From contig CANJMI010000007.1 in the NCBI GenBank assembly GCA_947475525.1, forward strand, positions 179,047 to 243,046: DNA of 64,000 nt, given 5' to 3'. The stretch comes from Polyangiaceae bacterium. Lineage in GTDB: Bacteria > Myxococcota_A > Polyangia > Polyangiales > Polyangiaceae. The notes under the pieces were generated by a model. That model searched no databases. It saw only the letters and a program-made list of their open reading frames with translations, and was not told the origin of the DNA. Both the position numbers and the translations under genes were made by a program. Shown here one piece after another: positions 19,293 through 29,024 of the stretch (positions within the stretch are counted from its first letter, which is position 1; each line of letters starts with the position of its first letter).

Positions 19293-19397
19293 GCGACGGC
19301 GCCACAGAGCCATTGGGTCGGTTCATACACCCGGTCCGCCGCGAAGACCACGAGGAGTGTGGCCCCCGAGGCGGATGCACCGGATCAGGCTACGCCG

Positions 19398-22300
19398 TCA
19401 GCCGCCGAACGTGTCGCCGATCCCCTGCGGGCAATTGGAGTTCCGGAAGAAGTTGATCGGGAAAGGGTGGTTCTGCCGCTGCGGGCGAATTTGCATCCGG
19501 ATGATCACGGGAGGCGCAGACATCTGCCACTCGATGCGGAACGTCTTGTCGCTGTCCTTCTCCGCCGTATGCCGCCCGGCCTCGAGCAGACGCCAGAAGC
19601 CCCAAGGACCATCGCGCCGCAGCTCCTCATCAAGTCCGCCAGCGCCCTTGATACGGATAGCCGCACCCGACGGTCCGGCAGGTCCCGGCCACTCGAAGGA
19701 CTTCCAATATTCTTTCTCGTTTTTATAGACGCGCTGCATCCCATCGAGCTCGAAGACAATCTCGCTCACGATCGGGCTGACGGTCGTAAGGCTGACGTTG
19801 AAGGCAACCTTTGGGTCGGGCTGTCCGTGAAAGAGTGCATCGGTGATTTCATCCGCGCGCTCGAGGCAGTTGTAGAGGTTCGTGTTGAACGGCGTGTAGC
19901 GCTTCGCGGGCTGCGGCCCTTGAAGGTGGGTCGCCGGGATGAACTTGTGACCCAACTTCATGTGGAAGTCCTTCAAGTAGCCATCGTAGAAGCCCCAGAG
20001 GATTCCATCTTTCGGCTTGTAAAACGCTACGAAATCCTCGAATGAAGCGTCGCGACGAGCGGCGCTGTTGAACGGGAAGCGACCTTGAATGGTGTCCTTG
20101 TACGCCGGCCAGACGGTGACCTCCCAAAGACCACTGGCGGCCCCACCGGCGCTCTTCAGCATCGCCTTGTAGGATTGGCGCAGCGGATTCAAAAGCAAGT
20201 CCCGCATCAGTCGCTGACCGGTGCTGTCGAGGGACAGCAAACGCTTTTCCGCATCCGCCACGGCCTTCTCGAAAAGCTGCGTCGCCTTCTTCGTGTCGCC
20301 GTTCGGCGGCCCTTCTTCGAGGACCTGCATTTCGGCCGCGAGCTGCTCGAGGTCGCTCACGTACGCACCGAGCCCGCTTGGTGGCGGCGGCTCGCCTTCC
20401 TTCGGCGCCTTGGGGAACCCAAAGTCCACCATTTTTTCAAACGCCTTCGGGATCGGATCGGCGCGTACCGCGTCGGAACCACTCGCTCCCGAGAGAAGCT
20501 GGCTCGCTCCTGGAGTGCGTAGTTTCGAGTCGATCTTGCGCCGAGCCCGCTGCCGCAATTGGTCGAGCACGCCACCCTTGGGGTCGCTGTCGCTCGCGTC
20601 GGCCTTCTCGTCCGCGACCTTCTGGAACTGAGTGTTGTCACGCAGCGCCTTGAGGAGCCGCGCGTACGGCCAATCTTGCGTCGCGAGGACCTTGAATTCG
20701 TCGATCGCCTCGACGTTGTTGACCGGAACCTTGACGTCGATGTCGCGGAAAAAGTCGGTCCACTCGGTGACGTACTGGTTGTCGTAGTCCTGACGAACCC
20801 GCTCGAGCGCTTTCTTGATCCGGTCGGGCTGACGTTTTTCTTCTTCGGTGAGTGGCACGACCCACTGCTCGCGCTCGAGGATCTTGAAGCCGTCCTTCAG
20901 CGACGCGAGAACCGCCTCGTGACCGGCGAAGGTGTAAGGACCACGCACCTCCTGGTACTTGCCTTCCCGCTTCTTCTTGCGGCTCGACAACACCGTCAGC
21001 GACTGCTCGCGATCGGCAAACATCGAGTTGAGCGTGACTGGGGGGAACTTCAAGTTCTCGGGTGCATCCGAGCCCTTCGGATCGATGTGCTCGGCCGCGA
21101 GCGCGTCCACGAACTGTTTGTAGTAGCGGTCGGCTTCGCCCACGCGGGTCAAGGCGTCGCGTGCGAAAGCGATCACTTGCGGATTCAGGTCCTCACCCGC
21201 GACGGGCGTGTCGCCGATCGATCGCTTGCGCAGGCTCACATAATAGCTGACGTGACCGATAATTTTGTCGCGCAGGTCGGCCTCGCTGACCGATCCGGCG
21301 TGGTCGCGGAGTGCGACGGCCCACTCGCGAGTGAGGCGCGCTGCCTGCCAGCGTTCGTGCTCGATCAGGTGAGCCTGGTAGACCTTCTCCTTGCCGAGCA
21401 GCAGGTAGGTCTTCAACGCTTCGTAGTCCTCGAGGTAGTTCGTACCGCTCGACCGCTTGAGCTCCCCTTCGAGCTGGACTTTCACCGGCTGAATGAAGCC
21501 TTTATTGAGCGACGCGATGTACTGCGCGACCGCTGGATCGAAGAGTTGGTTGCCTTGGTACATCCCCCAGCGCATCGACACGGGCGGACCGTCCTCGCGC
21601 CACTGGTCGAGTTTTTCGAGATGAGCGCGGAGGGCGTCCAGTTGCTCGACCTTCGGCAGCGCATCGCCGTCGGTCCAATCGATCGCCCCGGCCTCCTCGC
21701 TGATGCGTTTGGTGTCGCTGACGAGCTCGCGGTTGTCGATGAACGATGAGATCGCGGGGAACAGGAGCACGCTCGCAAAAAGGATCGCGGCCGCAGCCAC
21801 CGCCACACGCTTCAATCGAACTTGGCGGAGCGAGGCCTCCGTGCGAGCCGCGACCCCTTGGTCGGGGAAGATCACCCGCTCGAAAACGTCCTTCAAGAAG
21901 AAGCTCTTGCCCTCGGTGGCCTTGACCTCTTCCTTGTCGACCACGCGGAGGCCGAACGCTCGGCCCATCGCGCCGACGACGCGGTCGAGAGGTTTGCCGT
22001 CTTGCGTGCCGCTGGTGAAGTAAAAGCCGCGCAGAATCGGCGTGGCAGCCGGAGCCTTCTTCGCCTCCGCGGGTGCAGTGCTCGGACGGAACGCCGCCTC
22101 GATGAACTGGCTGAGGTTGCGCTTAATCGCTGCGAACTCAAGTGGGAATTGGTAGACCCGCTCCTTCTCAGCTCGCGAGCCCGCGCGGACGCCGATGCGA
22201 CGAATCGTCCGCTTGTGCAAATGCGACACGAGCGTGTCGAATTCTTGGTCGAAGACTTCTCCGGCCTTGGTCTTGTCGCGGCTAAATTCGAGGGTCGCGC

Positions 22301-23144
22301 CCCACATCTGGCCGCGCTCGCTGCGCTTGAGGTCGCCGAAGAACTCGCTGAAGCCCGCAACGAGATCGCATTTCGTGAACATCACGTACACGGGAAGGAC
22401 CATGTGGAGACGGTCCTGCATCTCATCGATTCGGTCGCGCACGCGCTCGGCGGTCTGCTGAAGTTCCGCCTCGCTCGCGTCGATGAGCTCGCTCACGCTT
22501 ACCGCGACGATGACGCCATTCAGTGGCTTCTCCGCGCGGAAGGTCTTCAGCGTGTCGAGGAACGCAAGCCATTCATCGCGGTCCTCGGTCTGAGTCGTGT
22601 AGCGACCCGCCGTATCGAGGATGATGCCCTCGTTGGTGAACCACCAATCGCAGTTCCGCGTGCCACCCACGCCGCGCACGCCGGCACCGTCCGGATCGAG
22701 GTACGGGAACGACAGCCCCGAGTAGCGCAACGCCGTCGTCTTACCCGCGCCGGGCGGTCCAACGATCGCGTACCAAGGGAGCGAGTAGAGGGCGTCGCCT
22801 TCCTGCCCGATGCGGCTCGCCTTGAGCGCCCGAATGCCTTCGTCCATCCGCCGCTGCAGCTCCTGCACCTCGGCGCGATTCTCAGGCTTCGCCGCGAGCA
22901 CCTGCTCTTGCGCTTGCTGAGCGATCGCCTTCTCGAGGGCTCGAGCCGCCCGCCGCGCACGCAGGCGGCGGTACAGCGTCAACCCAACGAGCGCGAGCAC
23001 GACCACAAGGGTTATCGTGACGGCAAGCCAGGTCGGAAAGATCTCGGGCTCCGGCGTGCCTGGCAGCGGAGCCAGCACAAACCAGAAACCCCAGACGAAG
23101 ACCAAAAAGAGCGCGCTCAGGATCCAGAGCCACATGGTGCCCAT
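19398..23144 (-). CDS. tssM: T6SS inner-membrane protein TssM (IcmF/VasK)
   Basis: Main inner-membrane component of the T6SS membrane complex, spanning to the periplasm to meet TssJ. 1248 aa. Two N-terminal membrane helices (about 5-26 and 38-58) flank a short loop; the cytosolic NTPase-like domain has Walker A GPPGAGKT at 129-136 and a DTAGRY switch; a third membrane helix lies near residues 440-463, followed by the large periplasmic IcmF/VasK C-terminus. All expected parts are present, with the ATP/GTP-binding motif intact (lost in some family members). Start ATG 23144; 171 bp of intergenic sequence separate it from the divergent tssL. Confidence 0.95.
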   Translation of the reverse strand: MGTMWLWILSALFLVFVWGFWFVLAPLPGTPEPEIFPTWLAVTITLVVVLALVGLTLYRRLRARRAARALEKAIAQQAQEQVLAAKPENRAEVQELQRRMDEGIRALKASRIGQEGDALYSLPWYAIVGPPGAGKTTALRYSGLSFPYLDPDGAGVRGVGGTRNCDWWFTNEGIILDTAGRYTTQTEDRDEWLAFLDTLKTFRAEKPLNGVIVAVSVSELIDASEAELQQTAERVRDRIDEMQDRLHMVLPVYVMFTKCDLVAGFSEFFGDLKRSERGQMWGATLEFSRDKTKAGEVFDQEFDTLVSHLHKRTIRRIGVRAGSRAEKERVYQFPLEFAAIKRNLSQFIEAAFRPSTAPAEAKKAPAATPILRGFYFTSGTQDGKPLDRVVGAMGRAFGLRVVDKEEVKATEGKSFFLKDVFERVIFPDQGVAARTEASLRQVRLKRVAVAAAAILFASVLLFPAISSFIDNRELVSDTKRISEEAGAIDWTDGDALPKVEQLDALRAHLEKLDQWREDGPPVSMRWGMYQGNQLFDPAVAQYIASLNKGFIQPVKVQLEGELKRSSGTNYLEDYEALKTYLLLGKEKVYQAHLIEHERWQAARLTREWAVALRDHAGSVSEADLRDKIIGHVSYYVSLRKRSIGDTPVAGEDLNPQVIAFARDALTRVGEADRYYKQFVDALAAEHIDPKGSDAPENLKFPPVTLNSMFADREQSLTVLSSRKKKREGKYQEVRGPYTFAGHEAVLASLKDGFKILEREQWVVPLTEEEKRQPDRIKKALERVRQDYDNQYVTEWTDFFRDIDVKVPVNNVEAIDEFKVLATQDWPYARLLKALRDNTQFQKVADEKADASDSDPKGGVLDQLRQRARRKIDSKLRTPGASQLLSGASGSDAVRADPIPKAFEKMVDFGFPKAPKEGEPPPPSGLGAYVSDLEQLAAEMQVLEEGPPNGDTKKATQLFEKAVADAEKRLLSLDSTGQRLMRDLLLNPLRQSYKAMLKSAGGAASGLWEVTVWPAYKDTIQGRFPFNSAARRDASFEDFVAFYKPKDGILWGFYDGYLKDFHMKLGHKFIPATHLQGPQPAKRYTPFNTNLYNCLERADEITDALFHGQPDPKVAFNVSLTTVSPIVSEIVFELDGMQRVYKNEKEYWKSFEWPGPAGPSGAAIRIKGAGGLDEELRRDGPWGFWRLLEAGRHTAEKDSDKTFRIEWQMSAPPVIIRMQIRPQRQNHPFPINFFRNSNCPQGIGDTFGG

Positions 23145-23315
23145 TGTGCTGTAGGAAAATGTAGGCGGCCAAATTGAGAACAGAGACTTCCGTCGGAGGC
23201 GGCCAAAGACCCCCCTCGAAAATCGCCTCCATCGACCTCATCTGGGACCAACGGCGGCCGGCAAGTGGCGCCATTCTTGGAGTTCCAACGCGAGGTCTGG
23301 CACGATGCGCCCGTT

Positions 23316-23990
23316 ATGAGCACGCTCGCGCAATCCACGTACTGGGTCTGTTCGGACGTCTTGTCCTTGATTCTGCAGCTTCGCAACTCGCAGGACCTTC
23401 CCGGACCGGACATCCTTCAGCGTCGAGTTCTCGGTCTATTCGAGACGATGATGTCCAACGGCCGCGATGCCGCGATCCCCGAGCAGGACATGACCGAGGT
23501 GAAGTACGCGCTCGCCGCGTTCGCCGACGAGGTGATCTACCACTCGAACTGGCCGGGCCGGACGCAGTGGCTGAACAACCCCCTGCAGCTGCAGTTTTTC
23601 CAGGAAAACACCGCGGGAGATGGCTTCTTCGTACGCCTCGACACGCTCTACTCGCAGCGTGGACGCGACCACGTCACGCAGATTTTTTTCGTCTGCCTCG
23701 CCCTCGGCTTCCAAGGCAAATTCCGCCTCGGCCAGCAGGAAGGCCTCTCGGCCGTGCTCGAAGGCGTCGGTAATTACGTCGCGCTAAGCGTCGGCGCGAA
23801 CGACCAGCTCGCCCCGAACGCGGAGCGACGCGATGGCACTGGCGGGGCCGTGCGCCGGGAGCTTCCCTTCCTAGCGATTGCGCTCGGATTCTTCGTGTTC
23901 GCGCTGCTCGTCGTCCTGATTTTGCGCCTCGTCATTGGCTCGAACGCGGGCGACGTTGCCGAACAGATTCGCAAGCTCGTTCAAGGCTGA
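23316..23990 (+). CDS. tssL: T6SS inner-membrane protein TssL (DotU)
   Basis: TssL anchors the baseplate to the membrane complex with TssM. 224 aa: a cytosolic DotU domain (YALAAFADEVIYH, NPLQLQFFQENTAGDGFF and CLALGFQGKFRLG) and one C-terminal membrane helix (about 183-208). No C-terminal peptidoglycan-binding extension is present. ATG 23316 is chosen because the DotU similarity starts right after it; ATG 23265 would add 17 residues with no family likeness. The gene is the only plus-strand gene between tssM and tssK, which are both on the minus strand, so it must have its own promoter in the 171-bp gap before tssM. Confidence 0.92.
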   Translation: MSTLAQSTYWVCSDVLSLILQLRNSQDLPGPDILQRRVLGLFETMMSNGRDAAIPEQDMTEVKYALAAFADEVIYHSNWPGRTQWLNNPLQLQFFQENTAGDGFFVRLDTLYSQRGRDHVTQIFFVCLALGFQGKFRLGQQEGLSAVLEGVGNYVALSVGANDQLAPNAERRDGTGGAVRRELPFLAIALGFFVFALLVVLILRLVIGSNAGDVAEQIRKLVQG

Positions 23991-24034
23991 GCGGGCGCGC
24001 TCGACGACGCCGTCTCCGGCGCCGCGGGCCGCCG

Positions 24035-25393
24035 CTAGTTGCCCTTCTTGACGCCGATTAGCCGAATGTTGACCTTCTGCGGGTCAATCGGCTGGTAGAG
24101 CGCGATCGTGTTCGAATTGATCACGTCGTTCCAGTAATCGCCGGCCATCTCGACACGCAGGTAGATGAGGCCCGGCTTGACCGGGATTGCACCTGGCGGT
24201 CGGTACTCGACCTCGCATCGAACGCCCGGGATCGCGGCATTCAAGATGTTGCCGATCTGTCCCCAAGAGGCGACCTTGAGAAGCTTCGGCAAACGCTCGC
24301 GGAGCGTGGCTTCGTCGGAACCGGCGCACTCGAGATAAAAGTCGTGTTTGCGCGGCATCGTCGGGTCGTCAAACTTGCCGAGGTACATGCCATCGGGTCG
24401 TTTTTCGAGCGCCACGATGACGTAGTTCTCCGCAACCGCACGCTGAATCATATCGATCGCTTTGGCGAACAGCGGCTCGAGCGAATCGGTAAGATCGAGG
24501 TAATTGAATTTCGGAAGGGCCGTGGGATCCCCGTCGGGCGAGAACGTACACAGCTCGCCTATCAACCCTGCGAGGAGCAAGTAGAGCTCTTCCGGATGCA
24601 CATCGCCGTGGTCGACCATGTGCGAGGTGACCGGAATGTACGAATTCAGGGTGTGGAGCATCCAAAACTTCGCGGTGTCGGAGGCCTGGAAATCGACCGA
24701 GGCCGCGGTGCGCATGCGACGGCTCTCTGCGAGCTGCTTCTGCTTGCCGACCATCGTCGAGAGAACTTGTCGCAGGCTCGACATCACCCACTTCGAGGCT
24801 CCGATGCGGAGAATCGACGGCACGAATGCCTCTTTCAAGACGACCGCACCCGAGCGGTCACGCACGAGCTGCGCGACTCGAATCGTGTGGTAGGCGTCGC
24901 GCGGTTCGGTGCCGAATAGGACCCGCAGATTGCCGCGAGCCCAGGTGACCGATTGCTCATTACGCCCGGTGTTGACATCGGGAATGGTCGTTTGCTGAGC
25001 GACGTAACGCGTTGCCGGCCCGACCTTCGACGGGTCCATCGCGGTGTTGGCCTGCGCTTCGCGGACCTGGGGCACAGCGAGAAAAACGTCGAGGGCCTCA
25101 AGAGCGGCGGGGAAGTTCCCTTCGACCGCGCGAGCCTCGACGACGTCCTCACCCTGATCCCCGATCAGGAACGGCGTTCCGTCGGGATAGAAGCCGAAAC
25201 ACTTCACGAGCTTGATCTGGCCCGAGGTGAGCGCACGCTCATCGAAGACCACATCCGTCATGCCCCAGTCGTACTTCGCGAGCGCATGAACGCGCGCTTG
25301 GAGCAACGCCTCGTGGTAGAGGTCGCCCTGCTGCAAATGTTGCGGGGTCATGAAGAGCCCCTCCGACCAGATGAGCTTGCGCGGGTGGATCAT
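24035..25393 (-). CDS. tssK: T6SS baseplate protein TssK
   Basis: TssK links the baseplate (TssF-TssG) to the membrane complex (TssL-TssM). 452 aa, typical length. Motifs: LIWSEGLFMTPQHLQQGDLYHE at the start (core GLFMTPQHLQQ), VPQVREAQ, the central HPEELYLLLAGLIGELCTF helix (core HPEELYLLLAGL) and the C-terminal FYLECAGSD head domain. ATG 25393. It lies 48 bp downstream of tssJ and converges on tssL with a 44-bp gap. Confidence 0.95.
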   Translation of the reverse strand: MIHPRKLIWSEGLFMTPQHLQQGDLYHEALLQARVHALAKYDWGMTDVVFDERALTSGQIKLVKCFGFYPDGTPFLIGDQGEDVVEARAVEGNFPAALEALDVFLAVPQVREAQANTAMDPSKVGPATRYVAQQTTIPDVNTGRNEQSVTWARGNLRVLFGTEPRDAYHTIRVAQLVRDRSGAVVLKEAFVPSILRIGASKWVMSSLRQVLSTMVGKQKQLAESRRMRTAASVDFQASDTAKFWMLHTLNSYIPVTSHMVDHGDVHPEELYLLLAGLIGELCTFSPDGDPTALPKFNYLDLTDSLEPLFAKAIDMIQRAVAENYVIVALEKRPDGMYLGKFDDPTMPRKHDFYLECAGSDEATLRERLPKLLKVASWGQIGNILNAAIPGVRCEVEYRPPGAIPVKPGLIYLRVEMAGDYWNDVINSNTIALYQPIDPQKVNIRLIGVKKGN

Positions 25394-25441
25394 CCTAAGC
25401 GCAATTCTGTAGCAGACTCACCGGCCGAGCAGAAGCGTTGC

Positions 25442-26140
25442 CTACTTCGCTGCCCCGGGCGCCGAGTACTTCTGCTGCGAGGCACGCTCGGCTGACGCCT
25501 TCGGCAAGTTTAGTCGGGTGAATTTCGTCGCATTCGGGAACATCGACGGATCGAATTCGGCGCCGTTATCGAGCTTGCGCCCGCGAACGAAGAACGCGGT
25601 TTCCGGAAAGCCCTGCGGGACCTTTTCGTCGGCCTTGCCACCCCCGCCCCCAGGCGCACCGCAAGCCTCAGGTGTGTCGGGCATCGGTGGAAATTCGTAA
25701 AAAGTTTTGTAAGCCTGACCGACCGGCGTGTGGAAAAACGCGACCCCAGCGAGAATTGTCGCCTCGGGGATCCGCTCGAATTTCACTTCGGAGAGGTCGT
25801 TCGGAAAGATGTCGAACTCATCCACCTTGAGAAGTTGATCGCCGAGGATTTCCTTGTCTTTGAGAAGGAGATCGTCGTACCGCGCGTTCAAGAGCTTGGT
25901 GTCGGTCGTCAGCTGATAGAGGCGAATTGCGACCGGGCGAGTCTGCTCGTTCTCGTTCGGATTGATCATCTCGTCGGCGTAGATCCGCAACGTGACGATC
26001 TGCACATTGCACGGGTTCGGAGCTAGCGGCGGCGGAAAGCACGCAATCGGGCCGGCGGAAACGCCAAGCACCACCGCCACAATTCCGACTCCCGCGAGGG
26101 AGAGGACTCCCCTCCTCGCTACACGACCTGCACCATTCAT
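25442..26140 (-). CDS. tssJ: T6SS outer-membrane lipoprotein TssJ
   Basis: TssJ holds the outer-membrane end of the T6SS envelope complex and binds the TssM periplasmic domain. The Arg-containing signal peptide ends in GPIAC with the lipidated Cys at residue 34. The beta-sandwich region shows TLRIYADEMINPNENEQTRP-type features (core INPNENEQTRPVAIRLYQL) and the L1-loop acidic stretch. At 232 aa it is longer than the common 150-180 aa; the surplus is a Gly-rich loop (about 165-185) and a C-terminal Ser/Ala/Lys tail. ATG 26140 is used; upstream in-frame codons run into the terminator after tssH. Confidence 0.88.
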   Translation of the reverse strand: MNGAGRVARRGVLSLAGVGIVAVVLGVSAGPIACFPPPLAPNPCNVQIVTLRIYADEMINPNENEQTRPVAIRLYQLTTDTKLLNARYDDLLLKDKEILGDQLLKVDEFDIFPNDLSEVKFERIPEATILAGVAFFHTPVGQAYKTFYEFPPMPDTPEACGAPGGGGGKADEKVPQGFPETAFFVRGRKLDNGAEFDPSMFPNATKFTRLNLPKASAERASQQKYSAPGAAK

Positions 26141-26190
26141 CACGGCGCTAGGCTCGCGGAGATCCCCCCCTGCGGCCAACAAACGAACAA

Positions 26191-26217
26191 GCCCCGCAGG
26201 GTTTTCCCCTGCAGGGC
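26191..26217 (-). terminator. Intrinsic terminator between tssH and tssJ
   Basis: An 11-bp stem with one mismatch (GCCCCGCAGGG / CCCTGCAGGGC) and a 5-nt loop. On the minus strand it is followed by TTGTTCGTTTG. It starts 21 nt after the tssH stop and lies upstream of tssJ, so tssH is probably a separate transcript from tssJ-tssK. Confidence 0.75.
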
Positions 26218-26237
26218 CGGTCACGTGCGTTGCTCGG

Positions 26238-28904
26238 TCACTCAGCCGCAGGGTCAAGGAAGGTAAACGCTGTCGTGAAGTTCGACGCGTCATCGACGTC
26301 GATCTCCAAGGTCTCGGGAATGTTGCCCGAAGCCATCTCGCCGAGGATTGCGCTCGAGAGGATCGGAATCAACGTCGAGCGGAGGATGTGATCGATGTTG
26401 CGCGCACCCGTGTCGACCTCCGTGCAGCGGTTCGCGATAAGCTCGATCACCTTCTCGGTGTACTTCGACTTGATGTTCTGGTTGCCGCTGAGGCGGCCCA
26501 TCAGCTTGTTGAGCTTGAGGCGCGTGATGTTCTTCATCGCCTCCGGCGCAATCGGCAGATACGGGATCACGGTCATGCGGGCGAGTAGGGCCGGCTTGAA
26601 GTGCGACGAGAGCGCAGGCTTGATGGCCTCGAGGAGCTCCGGCATGTTCATCGCCTCGGCGTCTTCCCAGGACGCGACGGTCATGTTGGTGATCTTGTCG
26701 GTCGCGAGGTTGCTCGTCATGATCACCACGGTGTTCTTGAAGTCGACCAAGCGGCCTTCGCCGTCGGACAACATTCCCTTGTCGAACACTTGGTAGAACA
26801 GGTTCATCACGTCCGGGTCGGCCTTCTCGCACTCGTCGAGGAGAACGACGGTGTAGGGCCGATGGCGAACCGCCTCGGTCAACATGCCGCCTTCGCCGAA
26901 GCCGACGTAGCCCGGGGGCGAACCGATGAGGCGCGACACCGTGTGCTTTTCCTGGAACTCGCTCATGTTGATGGTGACCATCATGCGTTCCCCGCCGAAC
27001 ATGAGATCGGCGATGCCGAGCGCCGTTTCGGTCTTGCCGACACCTGAGGGGCCAACGAGCAAGAACACGCCGAGGGGCTGTTCGGGCGCCTTGAGTCCGG
27101 CGCGAGCGGAGCGGAGCTCCTTCGCGATCGCGGTGATGCCGTAGTCCTGACCCTTGATGCGTTCGGTCAGCGTCGCCTCCATCGTGACGAGCGCCGCGAC
27201 GTCGTCGGAGACCATCTTACCGACCGGCACGCCCGTCCACGCGCTGACGACCGCGGCAATCATTGCGTCGTCGACGTCGGGCCGGATCAGCGGCACCTCG
27301 CCTTGCGCGCTCTTCATCTCGTGGATGGCGGCGCGGACGTTCTCGCGGAGGAGCGACTTCTCGACCTCCGTCTCCGCCTTGTTCATCGCCTCGCGCGCGT
27401 CGATGACCTTCTTCACGCAGGCCAGTTCCTTCTCGTACTCGACCTTCAGCTTGACGAGGTTGTCCTTGCCCGAAGCGATCTGCTCACCGAGTTCCTCGAC
27501 GCGAGCTTGCTTGACCACGATGCCGGCCTTGTCGTCGCGTTCGAGCGCCGCGAGCTCGCGTTCGAGGTTGGTTATCAGGACCTCGCAGTCTTCGACGGCT
27601 GCAGGCTTCTGCTGCAGCGCGACGCGTACGCGGGCGCCACAGGTGTCGAGGAGATCGACGGCCTTGTCGGGCAACTGGCGACCGGTGATGTAGCGCGCCG
27701 AGAGTCGCACGGCGCTCACGATGGCCTCGTCTTGAATGATGACACCGTGCGCGTTCTCGAACTTCTCGCGAAGGCCGCGGAGCATCGTCACGCAGGTCTT
27801 TTCATCGGGCTCTTCGACACGAACGGGCTGGAAGCGACGCTCGAGTGCCGGGTCCTTCTCGATGTACTTTTTGTACTCGCTGTAGGTCGTCGCCGCGATG
27901 GTGCGGAGCTCGCCACGCGCGAGCGCCGGCTTCAAAAGGTTCGCCGCGTCCGCCCCGCCGCCGCCGCCGCCGCCCATCATGAGATGCGCCTCGTCGATGA
28001 ACACGATGATCGATTTCGACGAGGCCTTAACCTCGTCGATCACGCCCTTCAAGCGCTTCTCGAATTCGCCCTTCACGCTGGCGCCAGCTTGGAGCATGCC
28101 GAGATCGAGGCCGAGGATTTCGACGTTCTTCAGGATCTCCGGCACGTCGTCGTTGACGATTTTCAGCGCGAGCCCCTCGATGAGGGCCGTCTTGCCGACG
28201 CCCGCCTCGCCGATGACCATCGGGCTGTTTTTGCGACGGCGCGCGAGGATGTCGATCATGTTGCGGATCTCGCGTTCACGGCCGAACACGGGATCGATCT
28301 CGCCCGAGCGAGCCTTGCCCGTGAAGTCGACACAGAAGCGCGCGAGGGCACTCTCGGCATCGAGCGAGCTGCCTTTCGGGAGCTTGGCGGCGTCAGTCGC
28401 GCCGGCGCCGCCGAGCACGCCCGCATCGGCATCTTCCTTCGAGCCGCTGCAGATCTTCTGGAAGTTCTTCTTCAGGTCATCCTTGGGGATGCCGGCGAGC
28501 TGAAGGGCGATGCCACTGGTCGAGTACTTGCTCGCCTGCTCCGCGAGGCGGAGAAACAAAATGCCTGAACGCACGCGAGCGAAGCCGTAGTCCATGGCCC
28601 CGACCGTGAATGCGTCCTGCATCCAATCCAGAAGGTTGGGGGAGAAGTTGGGCCTACCCGAATTGCCAGTGCGCAGGCTGTCGATCGACTTTTGCATCGT
28701 CGTCTTCAACCCTGCCGGGTCGAGATCGTAATGCATCGCCATGAAGGCGACGTCCGAATCGGGATTGTCGAGCAGCGCGACGAGGACATGCTCGACCGTC
28801 ACCTCGTACTGACGCTGGTTCACACATTGGACGACGGCTGACTCAACTGCAGTCGTGCAAGTGCGGGTCAGTCGCTTGATGATCGATTTCGGTTCGACGA
28901 GCAT
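26238..28904 (-). CDS. tssH: T6SS sheath-recycling ATPase TssH (ClpV)
   Basis: AAA+ unfoldase of the Hsp100/ClpB type that disassembles contracted TssB-TssC sheaths. 888 aa. An N-terminal Clp-N domain (about 1-145) is followed by AAA1 with Walker A GEAGVGKT (232-239) and Walker B VFIDEAH (301-307), a coiled-coil middle region (about 430-535) and AAA2 with Walker A GPSGVGKT (618-625). The N-terminal helices and the GAAG-like pore loop fit ClpV better than ClpB. AAA1 contains a run of seven glycines just after the Walker B motif. ATG 28904 has GGAGG 10 nt upstream. Confidence 0.94.
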   Translation of the reverse strand: MLVEPKSIIKRLTRTCTTAVESAVVQCVNQRQYEVTVEHVLVALLDNPDSDVAFMAMHYDLDPAGLKTTMQKSIDSLRTGNSGRPNFSPNLLDWMQDAFTVGAMDYGFARVRSGILFLRLAEQASKYSTSGIALQLAGIPKDDLKKNFQKICSGSKEDADAGVLGGAGATDAAKLPKGSSLDAESALARFCVDFTGKARSGEIDPVFGREREIRNMIDILARRRKNSPMVIGEAGVGKTALIEGLALKIVNDDVPEILKNVEILGLDLGMLQAGASVKGEFEKRLKGVIDEVKASSKSIIVFIDEAHLMMGGGGGGGADAANLLKPALARGELRTIAATTYSEYKKYIEKDPALERRFQPVRVEEPDEKTCVTMLRGLREKFENAHGVIIQDEAIVSAVRLSARYITGRQLPDKAVDLLDTCGARVRVALQQKPAAVEDCEVLITNLERELAALERDDKAGIVVKQARVEELGEQIASGKDNLVKLKVEYEKELACVKKVIDAREAMNKAETEVEKSLLRENVRAAIHEMKSAQGEVPLIRPDVDDAMIAAVVSAWTGVPVGKMVSDDVAALVTMEATLTERIKGQDYGITAIAKELRSARAGLKAPEQPLGVFLLVGPSGVGKTETALGIADLMFGGERMMVTINMSEFQEKHTVSRLIGSPPGYVGFGEGGMLTEAVRHRPYTVVLLDECEKADPDVMNLFYQVFDKGMLSDGEGRLVDFKNTVVIMTSNLATDKITNMTVASWEDAEAMNMPELLEAIKPALSSHFKPALLARMTVIPYLPIAPEAMKNITRLKLNKLMGRLSGNQNIKSKYTEKVIELIANRCTEVDTGARNIDHILRSTLIPILSSAILGEMASGNIPETLEIDVDDASNFTTAFTFLDPAAE

Positions 28905-29024
28905 AGCTAGTTGCCTCCGGCGTGCGTCAGGCGACGTGCCTGCGCATAATGCGGCGCAACCTAACCTGCTCGGGTCCCGAAATAAACCGCCGAGTTGAGG
29001 AAGCGGCCGGAGGGCCGGCCCGGC

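Noticed and set aside
20559..23177. Long plus-strand frames opposite tssM (20559-21749 and 21822-23177)
   Set aside because: Both are antisense to TssM, whose domains and motifs are intact, and their translations have low-complexity Arg/Leu/Val composition typical of shadow frames.
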